From Stagonosporopsis chrysanthemi (lineage: Eukaryota > Ascomycota > Dothideomycetes > Pleosporales > Didymellaceae), in contig JAFISE010000007.1 of assembly GCA_022560025.1 (NCBI GenBank), positions 186,001 to 250,000 of the forward strand: a stretch of 64,000 nucleotides of DNA, written 5' to 3'. Shown one piece after another: positions 35,641-48,297 of the stretch. A program made the translations under genes and the position numbers. The number at the start of each line of letters is the position of its first letter. Position 1 is the stretch's first letter. The notes under the pieces are model-generated. The model worked only from the letters and a program-made list of their open reading frames with translations. It had not been told where the DNA came from and made no database searches.

Positions 35641-36140
35641 ACAAATGTCAGATTTAAGTATATCTACGCAAGGTCGCCCTTTTATTAATTGTGATAATAT
35701 CTTATAATCTACAATATCTTTATAGGCTTACGCTTAGTTTAGACAATTAGTAGCTTAAATTGTAGCCTTAACTTAGGTCTATCTTCTGCATATACAAAAA
35801 TTTGAGCTAGCTCTTTTAGCTAGCTAGATATCTTAGATTAGAGCTAAATGTAGAGACCTATCTCTTAGCAGCCTAGGTTATTAAATGACCTTTTTTCTGT
35901 TAGACTATTAGAAATACTTTCTATACGTAAAGTGTAGATCTAAATTACAGCTATAAATTAAACTAACAATCTTTAGAATTGGCCTTGAACTGACAGAGAT
36001 ATTGCGAGTTTGAGATCCTGATAAGGAGACCCATTTGCCAGCCTAGTTAAAGTTAAGCAGCAACAACTATGTTTTTTAGCAAGTGCTTAGTATAAAAATT
36101 TTGCTCCTAGTTTTAATCTATCTATCTTTGCAAGGGCGTC
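35641..36140. repeat. AT-rich island with RIP-like composition
   Basis: About 500 bp of TA-dense sequence (many TTAG, CTAG and TAGA words) between normal-composition flanks. All six frames are interrupted at short spacing. It resembles the large block at 52.3-59.85 kb and is probably a fragment of a mutated repeat. Confidence 0.6.
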
Positions 36141-36833
36141 TTGTAAAGGCATTGTAGTGTTAAGTTATTGTAGATTCAAAAACAAGATGAAATGTGGTGG
36201 GGGTGCGCATCGGGTGACCGTGCGCATCGGGTGGCCGAATACAGTAGCTGATGAGCTACGTATCCAATAACATCCCTGCTGTTGCCTGACAGAGTGTGAC
36301 ATGCCCCACCCTCCTTGCATACTAATCGTCGCCTGCACCCTTGCCTTCCGTGCTTGTTCATGGCTTTCGATCGGATATCCCCAGCCGCTGTCGCATTAGC
36401 CGTTGTTCCTTTGAATACAACGTCAGTTTTGTGGGGGGCTATCTCTGGTAGCCTAGCGCTAGATGCCTAACCCTCTCTGTCAGCAAATCATGAGGCTTTG
36501 TAGGTAGGGTTTGCCGCTTACGAGGATTTCCAGAGAAGGAAATTCCAATCAAACATGTAAGCGGCATCGCAGCGTGGTAAACCGCGACGGTGGAATTCCA
36601 CGACAGCTTACAGTCAATCGCGTCTGAATAGGTCGACTGCAGATACCAAAAGCCGTTCAAAAGCAGCTTTGATCATTAGCAAGATTCACGGTCCTGCGAC
36701 ACAAGTTCTGCTTTGAGCCCACCCAGGTATCGGCCCGTGTTAGGCAGTAGATGCTACACGATTGTCGACTACATTCACCAGTAGGGTATGCCAACAGTTG
36801 TCTACTACCCGGGTGAAGGGATCTCGGCAGTAG
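36141..36833. other. Intergenic region with a short GC-rich direct repeat
   Basis: Right after the AT island, GTGCGCATCGGGTGRCC occurs twice in direct orientation between about 36198 and 36234. The rest shows no gene. Confidence 0.5.
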
Positions 36834-38356
36834 TTAACAGTACGCCGCTTGGCAGCCGAGACAGTCAACTTTTGCGTCGTCAAAAGCGAACTGCCTCAAA
36901 ACAGGCGACAACTTCCAGCGTGCAAAGAGCAGTGGATTCTCCACCAAGATCCGGCGCAGCATTTCCCCTCTCTTCTCTGCACCAGGCCATTTGCCCTGCC
37001 ACACGCGTACATAAGGCACCATAATTTCCAAGGCCTCCCTAACCCACCTCCCTGCTCTTTCCTCACCAATCCTCCCCTTTTGTACCATCCGCCTCTTCAG
37101 CTCCCCCAAGAAATGCTCTCTCTCTTGCATGTTCTCTACCAACGCAGCCTGCATGACCGCTAGTAGGATATGTGACCGGATTGAACAGTCCAACTCATCC
37201 ACCTTGATTGCTCCAGCTCCTAGTCCGGCTGTCTCCTCCATCGCAACAGCGGCTAGGAACTCGACCTCCTCCTCACTCCCCATCTCTTCCTGCCACCCTC
37301 TCTGCAACGCTTGATCTGCAGTCCCTCCATCCGGTATCCCACACCAGAAAAACACCGGCTTGCTAGGTTCTGGTTCGACAACCTTACCCGAAGAAACCTG
37401 TGCGAGGTACTGTGCTTCCAAACTGTGTATATCATACAATCCCGACGCGACATTGAGCCCAAAGTGATGGGGCCCCCATGCTTCGCGGTTGTCCTTGCGA
37501 GGTGATGGGTCAGATGTAGGGCTTGAAGATGAAGGGATCTTCTCCTCTCCCTCCAGCTGGGTGTTGGTGTTCGTGGACAACGCTTCTTGTTTCGATTCTG
37601 CGATGGGAGGTTTGTAGTACTCGTCTAGCCAGAAGCGAGCATGTGGTTCCGAAAAGGGGGGTGTGCTGGGGTAGGCCGCGTGTAGGCGTGTCAAGGCTGT
37701 GTCAAGCGTGCGGAGGGCTATTTCAGTAATCGTGTCAAATGGAAGGAACGGTTGCCTGTGGCAAGTCCGCACCACAGTATAAGCCCAGCGGGGGAGCTTT
37801 AGGACGTGTTCGGATACCGGATTATCACGCGGCAGACACAGTGGGGAGGACGAGTCCGGAAGATCCTGGAGGTCGGGCATGCGGTAGAAGCGTGCTGTGT
37901 TGGGTTGGGTAAGGAATGCGGTGGAGTAGTAGGAGCGCCAGGCTGTGGGATTCAAGAGGGCATGATGCGCAGTGTAGAAGGCGTCGAAGTCTGAGAAGGT
38001 GAGAGGGTCGTCTCCATTTAGTTGGTCGGTCCAGTGGTAGTAGGCTGCTGCGATCTGGGCGAGATAAAATATATCCAAGGTACTGTTTTATCTTAGTCAC
38101 ACACATGCAGGTGCTGGGTACATCGGTATGAGGGATTCTCATATGAGGATGTAGCTTACCGATTGAAGCGGAGCTCGTCCTCACCAAAAGACCAGCCATG
38201 CGCGTGCAGCTTCTCCACAACATCGAATACGCCCTGGCCGTCCCACAGCCCCTCATCGATATAAATGTATGCGATCCGCAAGACATCGTCGTGACATGTC
38301 ACTGGCACGATTCCGCCTTCCACATTAGCCAGAAATTCCTTGGCTTTATCGTCCAT
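36834..38356 (-). CDS. Hypothetical protein, 481 aa
   Basis: Exons in transcript order 38356-38160 and 38082-36834. The intron has a GTAAGC donor, a GTGACTAAGA branch region and an ACAG acceptor, and joins ELRFN to RTLDIFYLAQIAAAYYHW in frame. I recognise no family. The N-terminal 75 residues are mixed alpha (MDDKAKEFLANVEGG). The middle is Pro-rich with a poly-Ser/Thr stretch near residues 245-270. The C-terminal third is helical and charged. There is no signal peptide or membrane segment, and no catalytic motif. The uninterrupted 416-codon second exon and the clean intron support a real, functional gene. The ATG at 38356 follows an in-frame region with other ATGs up to 38452, so the N-terminus is not certain. 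Confidence 0.7.
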
Positions 38357-38938
38357 TGTAGTGCCTGTCGTACGCAGAATGCAATTGCTGGAGTTGATGT
38401 TTTGAAATTTGCCTCTAGGGCTGGGAAAGTAACAATATTGAGTGATAGGCAAAGTCGGCGATCGCGCGGTCTATATACGAGATGCCGAAGGGGGCTAGGC
38501 CTAGTCGCGCTAAAGATCTACTGAACCTTGGAACTGTGGGTACCCTCACAACTAGTTCATGCAATATCGATATCTTAGTCAGACAGAATATTGATAAGCT
38601 CTTGAGGTCTCTCAAGCGAGCCGACGACCACATGAACGGATCATCTTATAATGTGAATCAACCTGCGTAGTATGCAGAACGCCTGCGTAGTTACGGGTAT
38701 GGAACTATCGTGCTTGGACTAGCAATCACCCGCTGACCATGTGTCATTCGTGTTCGTTCTGATTTCCAGGCATAAGACTTAGATGCGGTGAGGATTCTAG
38801 CTGCGTGCAAAGAACTCCGCTACCGTAGTAAGTCTACCTTTCAATTAACCACCCGTGTTTATCCCGAAGCCCCCCCTTCGATGCCCACATATCCTCACCT
38901 GTCGCCCCCTAATCACTGGTTCCTCTTAACTAGCGCTT
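38357..38938. other. Intergenic region, no supported gene
   Basis: About 580 bp between two minus-strand genes. No protein-like frame is seen. Confidence 0.5.
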
Positions 38939-39782
38939 CTACGGTTTATATGTCCCCTTTCCGTAGCCTGGAAGGGAAGTCACGAAACCCCAATCCGCCG
39001 GACCGAGTTTGCCAATCTGTTTGTTGGCCTCGGTCTCCCGCTCGGCACACTGCGCGAGATACACCTTGCCAGTGTCGATAAGGGCCGGCGGGATCAATCC
39101 TTGGGTCCTTTCTAGCCAGCCTTTCACCTTGGCGAAAATCACCGTGTTCTCGACCGTCGCGCCTGGAAGGACGGAATCGATGAAGCGTGCTTTGTTCTTC
39201 TCTGCGGTGTCCGATGCGTCAGTATTAATAGCAAACCCAAAGGGAAGAAAAGGAGTTGAACACGTACTGCTAACTGGCTTCGGGTACCACAGTTCAAGGG
39301 GCTTGCATGTATCCTTTGTTTCATCCTCCACGTCCTCGGGAAACGTGTAAAGCTCGGGGAGGTAGACCTTATTCCATTTGTCCCATTCGTCGGCGTCAAC
39401 CGTCACCACGCAATCCCATTGAACCGACCCATCAACGGCATTGTTACCCCAGGCTTGGAACGAATTCAAGATGTAAAGACCCTGGCCTATCTGGCGGCCC
39501 CCGTTGCCTATGGACTGCACAGCTTTGCCCCCGTTTTTGTTGATGGCTTCGGCTTCGCCCTGGACGGTTAGTTGTTTTGGTCGCCGGATTACGGAGGTCG
39601 TGGAATGGAATTTAGAATGGAGTGGAGGGAAGAATGAATTGGAAACAAACCTTTGACATCACACGATATCCGATGTGTTTCTTCACATTACCATCGCGTG
39701 TGTGCAGTCGAGCCTTGTAGTCTTGGGGAACGGCCTGGACTGCAACAGAGGCAGCAAGTGCCAGGAGCGCCCAAAACTTCAT
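38939..39782 (-). CDS. Predicted small secreted protein
   Basis: Exons in transcript order 39782-39651, 39559-39268, 39201-38939; 228 aa. It begins MKFWALLALAASVAVQAVP, a standard signal peptide with likely cleavage after QA near residue 17. Intron 1 (GTTTGT...GTCCAG) joins RVMSK to GEAEAINKNGGK. Intron 2 (GTACGT, branch TACTGAC, acceptor CGCAG) is 66 nt, so the frame also stays open through it. Mature residues are acidic and aromatic (NSFQAWGNNAVDGSVQWDC, DEWDKWNKVYLPELY) with only a few cysteines. No known domain is recognised. Secretion plus lack of a domain makes it an effector-like candidate, but that is inference from size and signal peptide only. Confidence 0.72.
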
Positions 39783-41724
39783 GATGCGGGTTGTGGCGAA
39801 AGATGTCCAGGGACAGAGAGAGTAAAGAGGTCTACTAGTAGATTAGGAGGAACACGAATGCTCTCTCGCTGAACCGGGAAAACAAGGAGAACGACCTAAA
39901 TCGGTCAAGACTGAGATGACTACTAATTCATCAAGCATTGGATTGAAAGGGGTGGTGCGATGTTACCTCGCCACACCTGTTTGGAACTCTCTAAACCATC
40001 CCTGCAAAGGCAGCTCCGAGGAAAAAGGCAATGGATATTTCTAAATTCTGTGTAGTAAGGGCACATAGAATTTAATTGGGTCCCTCTTCTGAAAAAGGTT
40101 ATCTTCCTGTCGAGCAGAGCTCATATTTACCTATGTTTGCACCAAAACAGCACTTCTCCGAAATTCTTGGGGGCCTAAAGTCACCTCGAGACGAGCCTGC
40201 TAAGGACCGGAAAGCTATCGACAGTGAGGACCTAAAATGTTGAACCTCTGGTGTAAGCAATGACTCTATTAGCTGGCTGCCTGATTTTAGGATCTGATTG
40301 TCCCACTTTCCTATGGCGTGAACTTGAAAGCTAGAGCTCTTGCGGAAGCGACGACGCTGCTAGCTTGCCTAGATTCCAGGGTCCTACGTGAGGCACTTTG
40401 CTAGCTTCGGTGGAAAACTCTACATACATACTTGAGCCTTCCTGTTTTCGAGCAAATAGACGCACTGACCTCGAAGTAAATGCTCTATCGGAGGCGGAGA
40501 AGTGCAGTGCGGTGTGTCTTCAGGTACGACGGCCTAGACAGGGGCTTGTAATTCACTAAATTTGAGCTCCACCATTTTTGGTTAGGTGGGTTCTCAATAA
40601 GGTGCATATCTCGAACGGGCGGGCGTGCGGGCGGGCCGCTCTACTTACCAAAACCAACACGTGGTGGGTTCGCAGCATTTAGCGCAGACGATGATTACTT
40701 GCGAGAACATACACAATTTTGTACATTCGCCAATAGTGCGCAAGGCGTGTACGCTTTTCGAGAAAGAAGCGCCGAGACACGTTCTCTCGATTCCGAGTGG
40801 TTGTGATAGGCAGCTTCGCAGTATGAATGTATCCTTTAGGTGTGCAATTGCGCGTTTTACCTTGTGTTGCGACCACTACCGTCCAGAATTCTGAAATCTG
40901 ATGGCCTGGATTTTCCCGAATAAGGATCAACGTTGTGACATCGAGAGAGGAATTTTCATCTGGCTCAAGTAAGAAACTAAAACTGGTACCGGGCGCTTAG
41001 AATGACGATCAGGGTCTCTTGCCTCGGCTGGCGATTTACGGTACCTAACTCACCGGTACCTGATTTCAAACCTTATTTCGACCTATGCCCCATTTTAAAG
41101 CTCGCCGCACCTGCAACCAACAACGGGCGAACAGCTGCATCGTCAAAAAAACCCGGCGCCACTGAAATTCCTTGACTTTCCTACATACTAAAATTCCCCA
41201 CATCACCCGAGGCTAACAATAAGTTAAGCCCTGCCGAGCCGTGTCCCCCACTTGGCGCCCAGAACTACTAGTGTTTGCCTGGACTTCATCAATATATCTA
41301 CTCCGTGGGATGCTCGGTAGTTCCCAACGTACGATTTGCGCCTAAGTCGCGGGAAAGGGGAAACATTGGAGGGACGGCTCGGTGTTGATTTGCGGAGACT
41401 GTAAGCTACCTCCGTTGATGGTTCTATCCACCGCGCCGAGGAAGATCGATTTTAGCTCTGTCCCACAGCAGTTGACAGAGCGCAGTATCATGGCGAGTAT
41501 CGTTTACATCAGGCGACATACCAATACGCTGGGGGCCTGTTCCCGCGCTTAACTCATGATGAAGGAGATTTTGGAGAGAAGCTTTTTCCCCTTTTCGTCG
41601 AAGAAATGTAACATCACCTGGACGGAGGAGGGAGTACTAAAGGCTCTGCTCGGCCGTCTGCTTCGTCCATCTGCTCCTGCACCTTCTTTGTCTTTCTTTT
41701 CCAGCTCGTCTGGTCCTCAAGAAG
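39783..41724. other. Long intergenic region between secreted protein and chitinase
   Basis: About 1.9 kb. Frames open for up to about 90 codons occur near 40.6-40.9 kb, but composition is random. The region carries promoters for two divergent secreted-protein genes. Confidence 0.5.
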
Positions 41725-44700
41725 ATGTGGCTCTCACCGTCCTCGGCTTCAGCCGGAGCGATCGCCACCTCCCTCCTGCTGTTGTCTGCGGCGGCGGCAA
41801 CACGCGTAGACGGCGGCTCCAACAAACTGAATGAATACCTTGCCGTACACCCTGTACCTATCAAGGCGGCCGCCGCCTTTCCTGCATCCGGCAGCACCAA
41901 GGCCAACGCACTTGCCCCGGAACTCATCACGGCGGTGCTCAGTGAGTGTCCATCAGGATGTGTAGACGCCGGCTCGAGCAGCAGCAACTGGACTGTCTAT
42001 CCCCGTCTGGGCCGATTAGCCATGTGCAACCAGACCATGCTGCTCGACTTCTCCCTTCACACGTCACTGCGCAAGGACGAGACGGTTCGCGCCTGTACTG
42101 CCGATCCCACAGCCATAGCCGGCCACACAACCAACGACGCCTCTTGCCTGCCCAGCGGCAGCGTGACGCAGGTCCACGAGTCGCTGCAGCTGGCCTTTAA
42201 CAAGACGGCCACGCAAGCCACAGGCGGAGACCTCGCGGCCGCAGCGCAGCAACTCGCCGCTGCTTGGTCGCAGCGCAACAGCTCGACATGCACCGACACA
42301 ACCGCCTTTGCTTACTCTAAAACAGCTGCCTTCGGTCTCTTCGCCGGCGCTGGAGTCGGTGATGTCCCAACCGTTGTGCTGCAGGAATTTCTCGCAAAGA
42401 TCAAGACGCCCGACTTCTCCGGCAGCGCCGTGGTGCAGCTGTGTGCTAAGGACGGTCGTAGCTCCAAATACAGCTTCGGCATTGTCGCGAGTGGAGGAGG
42501 CGACGTGCGCGTGGTTCAGGATGCCGTCGCCGCGTGGGCGTCGGCTGAGTGCCTTATTGCTTACGACGCCGCCGAAGACTGGCGTGATATCACGTTGTCT
42601 GTGCCGAGTCTGTTGAGCAACGGCACAGCGGGCAATGTCACGACTACTCCTTCCCGCAACAGCACAGTTCCGCTCAAGAAAGTCAACAAAAGGGCCCAGT
42701 GTTCGACCAGGCAGGTTTTCTCAGGCGATTCCTGTAAGTATTTATTCTCAGCAGCAAGACATTCAGTCCTTGATGGCGGCCCACTGATGACCTCTGTTAG
42801 GTGGATCCCTTGCAGCTGAGTGCGGTATCTCCGGCGCGGACTTCGACAAATACAACCCTGGCGAGGGCTTCTGCTCCAAGTTGACGCCTGGTCAGCACGT
42901 CTGCTGTTCCGCCGGCACGTTGCCTGACTTCCGCCCGAAGCCCAACGCCGACGGCACCTGCGCCTCGCACTACGTGGAAAAGGACGAGAACTGCGCGGCC
43001 CTGGGTGCCGCAAACAGCCTCACTAATGCGGAGATTGAGAGCTTCAACAAGAACACGTGGGCTTGGGATGGCTGCAACAATCTGCAAGCGTACCAGTACA
43101 TCTGCCTGAGCACGGGCGATCCCCCAATGCCGGCGCCAATTGCGAACGCCATCTGTGGGCCCCAGAAGCCAGGCTCGCAACAGCCAGCATCAGGTGTGTC
43201 GCTGGACAGCCTGAATCCGTGTCCGCTCAATGCCTGCTGTGTACGGTCCCCATGAATACTTGAAAAAACTTGAACACTAGCTCACCGCGTCTCCAGAACA
43301 AATTCGGCCAATGTGGCATCAACCAGGACTTCTGCACCAAATCCGAGTCGGCCACGGGCGCCCCGGGCACCTCAGCCCCTGGCACCAACGGCTGCATCTC
43401 CAACTGTGGCATGGACGTCGTCGTCGGCAGTGCGCCCGCCGCGTCCATCAGCATTGGCTACTTTGAGGCCTTCAACCGCAACCGGCCCTGTCTGAACATG
43501 GTCATCACCGCCATGGACCTGACCCCCTACACGCACGTCCACCTGTCATTTGGCGAAGTCACCAGAAGCTGGGAGGTTGACGTTAGCGGTATCCAGGAGC
43601 AGTGGGAGTTGTTCCTGGAGCAGGTGGGCTTCAATAAGATCTTGTCACTGGGCGGCTGGAGCTTCTCCACCGAGCCGGCAACGTATTCCATCTTCCGCGA
43701 CGCGGTTGCGCCCGGCAACCAGGATACCTTTGTTGCCAACATCGTGTCATTCGTAACTAAGTATGACCTGGATGGCATTGACATCGATTGGGAGTGTAAG
43801 TTCGCTGCGTCTGGCCAGTCTTTAAGCACTGTTTGATCAAGGTTTCTAACTGATGCCGCAGACCCTAATGCTCCCGATATCCCGGGCATTCCAGCTGGTA
43901 CGTATAATTATGATGCTCGAGTTTAGAGAGCACTGCTGACGTGAAGATGTATTGCAGGCACCGAAGCCGACGCTGTGAACTACCTCAGCTTCCTCAAAAA
44001 GCTGCGGGCCGCGATGCCGTCTGGCAAGACTGTCTCGTTCTGCGCGCCGGCGTCCTACTGGTATCTGCGCGGCTACCCCATCAGTGAGATGGCCGAAGTG
44101 GCTGACTACATTGTCTACATGACCTACGACCTCCACGGCCAATGGGATTACGCGAACAAGTTCGCCATCGACGGCTGTCCAGAGGGCAACTGCCTGCGCT
44201 CACAGGTCAACATCACCGAGACGCTCCAGTCGCTGGCCATGATCACCAAGGCCGGCGTGCCATCCAACAAGCTTGCTATTGGCGTCGCCAGCTACGGCCG
44301 CTCGTTCGAGATGACGACGGAGGGCTGCACCGGGCCCATGTGCACCTACACCGGCGGCCCATCTGGCGCCTATCCCGGGCCATGCACAGGCACCGCGGGC
44401 TACATCTCCAATGCCGAGATCAAAGCCATCGCGGACGGCACTGGCAGCTGGCAGGACTCCACGGGCGCTGTGCATCACGTCAACTCGTACTCATCGTACT
44501 TTGATCAAGACAGCCAGTCGGACGTCGTTGTGTATGAAGGCACCCAATGGGTCGGCTACATGAACGACGACACCAAGCAGGACCGCACAGAGCTCTACAA
44601 GTCTCTGAACATGGCCGGCGTGATCGACTGGGCCGTCGATCTGAACGGATACGAGGGCGCCCCCATTTCGCCTGGCGCTGCCGCCAACATCGTCTATCCC

Positions 44701-47322
44701 CCACAGAGCATCTGGGACTCATCTGACCCGCTGGCGGCCTGCAAGCCTCCCTGCGTCGTCGTCCTGCCGCCATACCCGCTGACTGGCGCCCACACGGTGA
44801 CCTCGTGGCCCGCCCTGACCACCACGCTGCTGTCCTCTAACGCAGCGGACGGCCATGTCTATGTCAAGACGACGACAATCCCCGTGCCGAGCTTCGCTAT
44901 CAGCGAGGTCAATCTGCAGCCCCTGACGCTGTATGCAACCGAGACGGACCAGTACACCATCAACCCAATGCAGAGCATCATGCCTCCTTCCTTCCTCTGG
45001 ACACTGCCTCCAAACCATGCCACCTTCCCCGCCACAAAGCCCACTCCCGCGGCGTCCATTCCCGCCATGTCCACGGGTAACGGCGTACCTATGACCACGA
45101 ACAGCGCCGTGGCGACGTCTTCGGACAGCGACGTGCCTTTGGCCATCATCCCTCTGGTCACCTTCTTCCCGACCTCAGTTGCCGTCACTATTCAACCCCA
45201 GCCCACGTTCTCGGTCGAGTACCCCAAGCCGCCCGTCCCAGGGGGTCCTCTTACCCTCAAATCCACCAGTACCACGAACCCCAGCAGCACGAAGACCGGT
45301 ACCTCGCCGACCAGCACCTCGGACCCCGACTCCGACTCGGGCTCGGGATCGGACAGGCGTGGTACACGCGACTGCAGCACCTTTGGCTGCCCCGGTGGCA
45401 GAGGCACCGATGTTGAGGGCGGTAGTGGCGGTGGCGGCGGCGGCGGCGGTGGGTGCGGCAAGTTCAGCTGCGACGGCGGGTGTGGCATCTTTGGCTGCGG
45501 TGGTGGGTGCGGTGTCACAGGCTGCATACCGAGCTGCCCGCTGGGCTCATGTGGTGGTTTGGGCTGTCTCCTTCCCGGCGGCTGTGGAAATACCCAGGGC
45601 TCTGGTGGCGGCGATAGCAGCAACGAGTGCGAGACCAAGGTCACGGTGTCGGCGTGCACGTATCTGGTGACGAGTTATAGCGCGTGGTATCTGGCTTCCT
45701 CGACGACCACCACGGAAGTGAGTCCCCATTCTCTCTTCTCTAGTACCCTCATTCGGGGTTTAGAGAGACAGTGACACGGAAATGCTAACCCGGGACAGAC
45801 TGACTGCGCGACCAAGACGGCTTGCAACGGAATGGATACCTCGTTTACGACGACGCCTGGCGTTCCAGAGTGCACGCTCGATCCGGATGTCGCGAGGGCA
45901 ATGGATGCTGAGGCGGCAGACGACAAGACGCGGATTGATGGGACTGATATACCAAAGGAGTACTGGCCGACAAACCCAGCGGGGTATGATGGATCGAAGT
46001 TCACCCTTACGCAGTTCGGGCTGTCAGAGACAATCACGGTTAAGAAGACCACCACAACGACCTCCCACTCCACTACTACCAAGACGGTTGAGGTGCTGAA
46101 AGCAGCAAGCGCGAAGTGTGATTACAGGTACGTCCCCCTTCTCACCCACCTTTCCAACTCCCCCTTTCTCCACCATGAATATTACTATGCTCTGTATTTT
46201 TATTTAGATATTGTAACTGACCAGAACAGTTATGAAGGATGGTTCATGATGTTCAGAGTCTACAAGATCGACGGCTGGGCTAACGATGGCGGCGACAGCC
46301 TGAAAAAAGAGGAAAAAGGCTGCGGTGCTATGACAGGCTGGGAGTTTGTTGAATCAAGAACAGACTGGGGAACGTGGGCCTACTTCCAGCTCCCCGTCAC
46401 TATGAAAGCCGGATGCGTGGAGCGCGCCATCGTCTCGGCCGGCGGGCCGAAGTTGTCCTGTAAAGACATGGGCGACGACGAATGGGCGAAAGACAGTCCT
46501 CGCCGGCGCGACACAGTGCCCAACACCTTGCCGAGCGACAACTCGGACAGAACGCCCAATTTCTTGCCGAGCAACAGCACGGACAAGGGGGACACGACCA
46601 ACCCGTACACGCCTATGGTTTGGGGCGACGGTGACACGGTGACGCTCACGGCGACCATCGATGTGCTCGGGACGTCGACGTATACGACTGAGATCTACAT
46701 TGCCACGTTGGTAGAGCCAGTATCAAGCACAGAGACGAACTCCTTGACCACAGAGACGAGATCCCTGATCACAGGGACCATGACATCAGGATCTACAAGA
46801 ACAGCAACCACGACGACCGGAAGCACAGCCCCCACAACCACAGGCACAGTCTCAACCGACGGCTCTTGCGGCGGCACAGACGGCTTCATTTGCCTTGGAA
46901 GTGAATTTGGCGATTGCTGCTCCGTATACGGCTACTGCGGTTCTTCCACCGGCCATTGCACCGCGGGATGCCAGAGCGCGTTTGGCACATGTGAGGAAGG
47001 AGCCAGCAACAAGGTTTCGCCCGATGGCTCTTGTGGTGGAGCGAACGAGTACGTGTGTGCTGGAAGTGGGTTTGGCGATTGCTGCTCTGCATATGGATAC
47101 TGTGGTTCTGATAGCGCACATTGTACCGCGGGATGTCAGGGGGCGTTTGGGACGTGCGAGGAGATGAGTGACCCAGTTTCACCGGATGGTAGTTGTGGTG
47201 GAGCGGATGGGTATGTTTGCGGTGGAAGTGGATTTGGCGATTGCTGCTCTGCATACGGATACTGCGGTTCTTCGAGCGACCACTGTGGTACGGGTTGCCA
47301 GGGTGAGTTTGGGACTTGTTAA
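41725..47322 (+). CDS. Very large GH18 chitinase with LysM and CBM18 modules (subgroup C type)
   Basis: Secreted endochitinase that hydrolyses beta-1,4-GlcNAc chains. Seven exons: 41725-42733, 42801-43240, 43297-43795, 43862-43897, 43958-45717, 45799-46127, 46230-47322; 1721 aa. A signal peptide covers about residues 1-25. A Cys-poor N-region follows, then a LysM-like segment (about 335-385) and a CBM18 (about 478-520, NPCPLNACC...GQCGINQDFC). The GH18 barrel comes next, with the catalytic DGIDIDWE near 642-649; all DxxDxDxE residues are present. It continues to about 920. Then comes a Ser/Thr/Pro linker, a Cys/Gly-rich stretch with a poly-Gly run (about 1130-1190) and a WFMMFRVYK-containing domain. 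Three CBM18 repeats close the protein (about 1566-1721), each with CGxxxFGDCCSxYGYCG. The architecture belongs to the chitinase group related to yeast killer-toxin chitin-binding subunits. It is a chitinase, with no sign of a toxin subunit. Confidence 0.92.
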
Positions 47323-48297
47323 ATGCTAGGATGGGTGTGGGGGAGAGGGTACAGCCCCTTAGGAGGCCCTGAAGCAAATGCTTACGACGTTACTACTTCT
47401 TATCCCTTATTTAGACCCTTATTAAACCCCTTAAGATTGTTACTCTGCTATGCTGAACCGCCTTCTTGCCATGCTGACCTTTATTTCTTTACTACACTCA
47501 TGCTACTTTATCCTGTTAGGGTCAAGATTCTGCACCTTTACAGTTTGTCTCAGTAAGTGTTGCTGGTACCGTTGATGATGATGTACCATGCATTGAAAGA
47601 GGTAGGCGGGTTGCGTCGCGTCTGTGTCGCGTGGACGTCAGATGGGAAAGAGCGAGGCAGGCGACGCATTGCCACCCTCCAGCTCTACGCTGCCCTCCAA
47701 CACCACGCTGCGATCCAACACCACGCCACGATCCAGCTCCAGTCTGCAGTCCTTACTCGGTCTTTGATTTTACTTCAGTCCCTCGTCTTCTCCTTCATTA
47801 TCTCCTCCCTCTAGGGCGTTGGACCTGTGCTGTGCAGGGGAACCTTTCCGGCTTGCCCTGCCCAGTAGGCGCTGCCTACAAGGCGCTCACATCCCCTTCT
47901 ATTAGGCGCTCTAGTCACAGAAGCTGCCAAATAAACGGGGAGGGAGGTATTACATATTCAACTAAACTAGCGGCGGGCTTAGGCTCAGCAGCTCGTAACT
48001 ACAAGGCTACTCGACTGCTTACACAACCTGGCTAGACAACTAAGTCGTCTGCAAAGGATTTAATCCTGCGCACTGTACAATTGCAATACACTAGCTTAGT
48101 GACCCAAGTTTCAATGAGGCCACCAACGCCGATCTGGTAAGGTTCTGGGCCAAAGGCCTATTCGTATCCGACTGGTGCAGGCGGAAATCACTGCGTAACT
48201 ATGCGAGCAACTCAGACGAGTCCGTGGCAGAATACACTGATGGCACAAACGGAAACTCTCCAGTGACCTTTGCGCCTGAATTGCCGAGTCAATGAAA
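47323..48297. other. Intergenic region, no supported gene
   Basis: About 970 bp. It contains short near-repeats (CCAACACCACG and AGGCGCT words near 47700-47910), perhaps fragments of an old repeat. No gene. Confidence 0.4.

Noticed and set aside
41725..47322. Possible killer-toxin gene
   Set aside because: The chitin-binding and GH18 parts are shared by many ordinary fungal chitinases, and no second toxin subunit is present.
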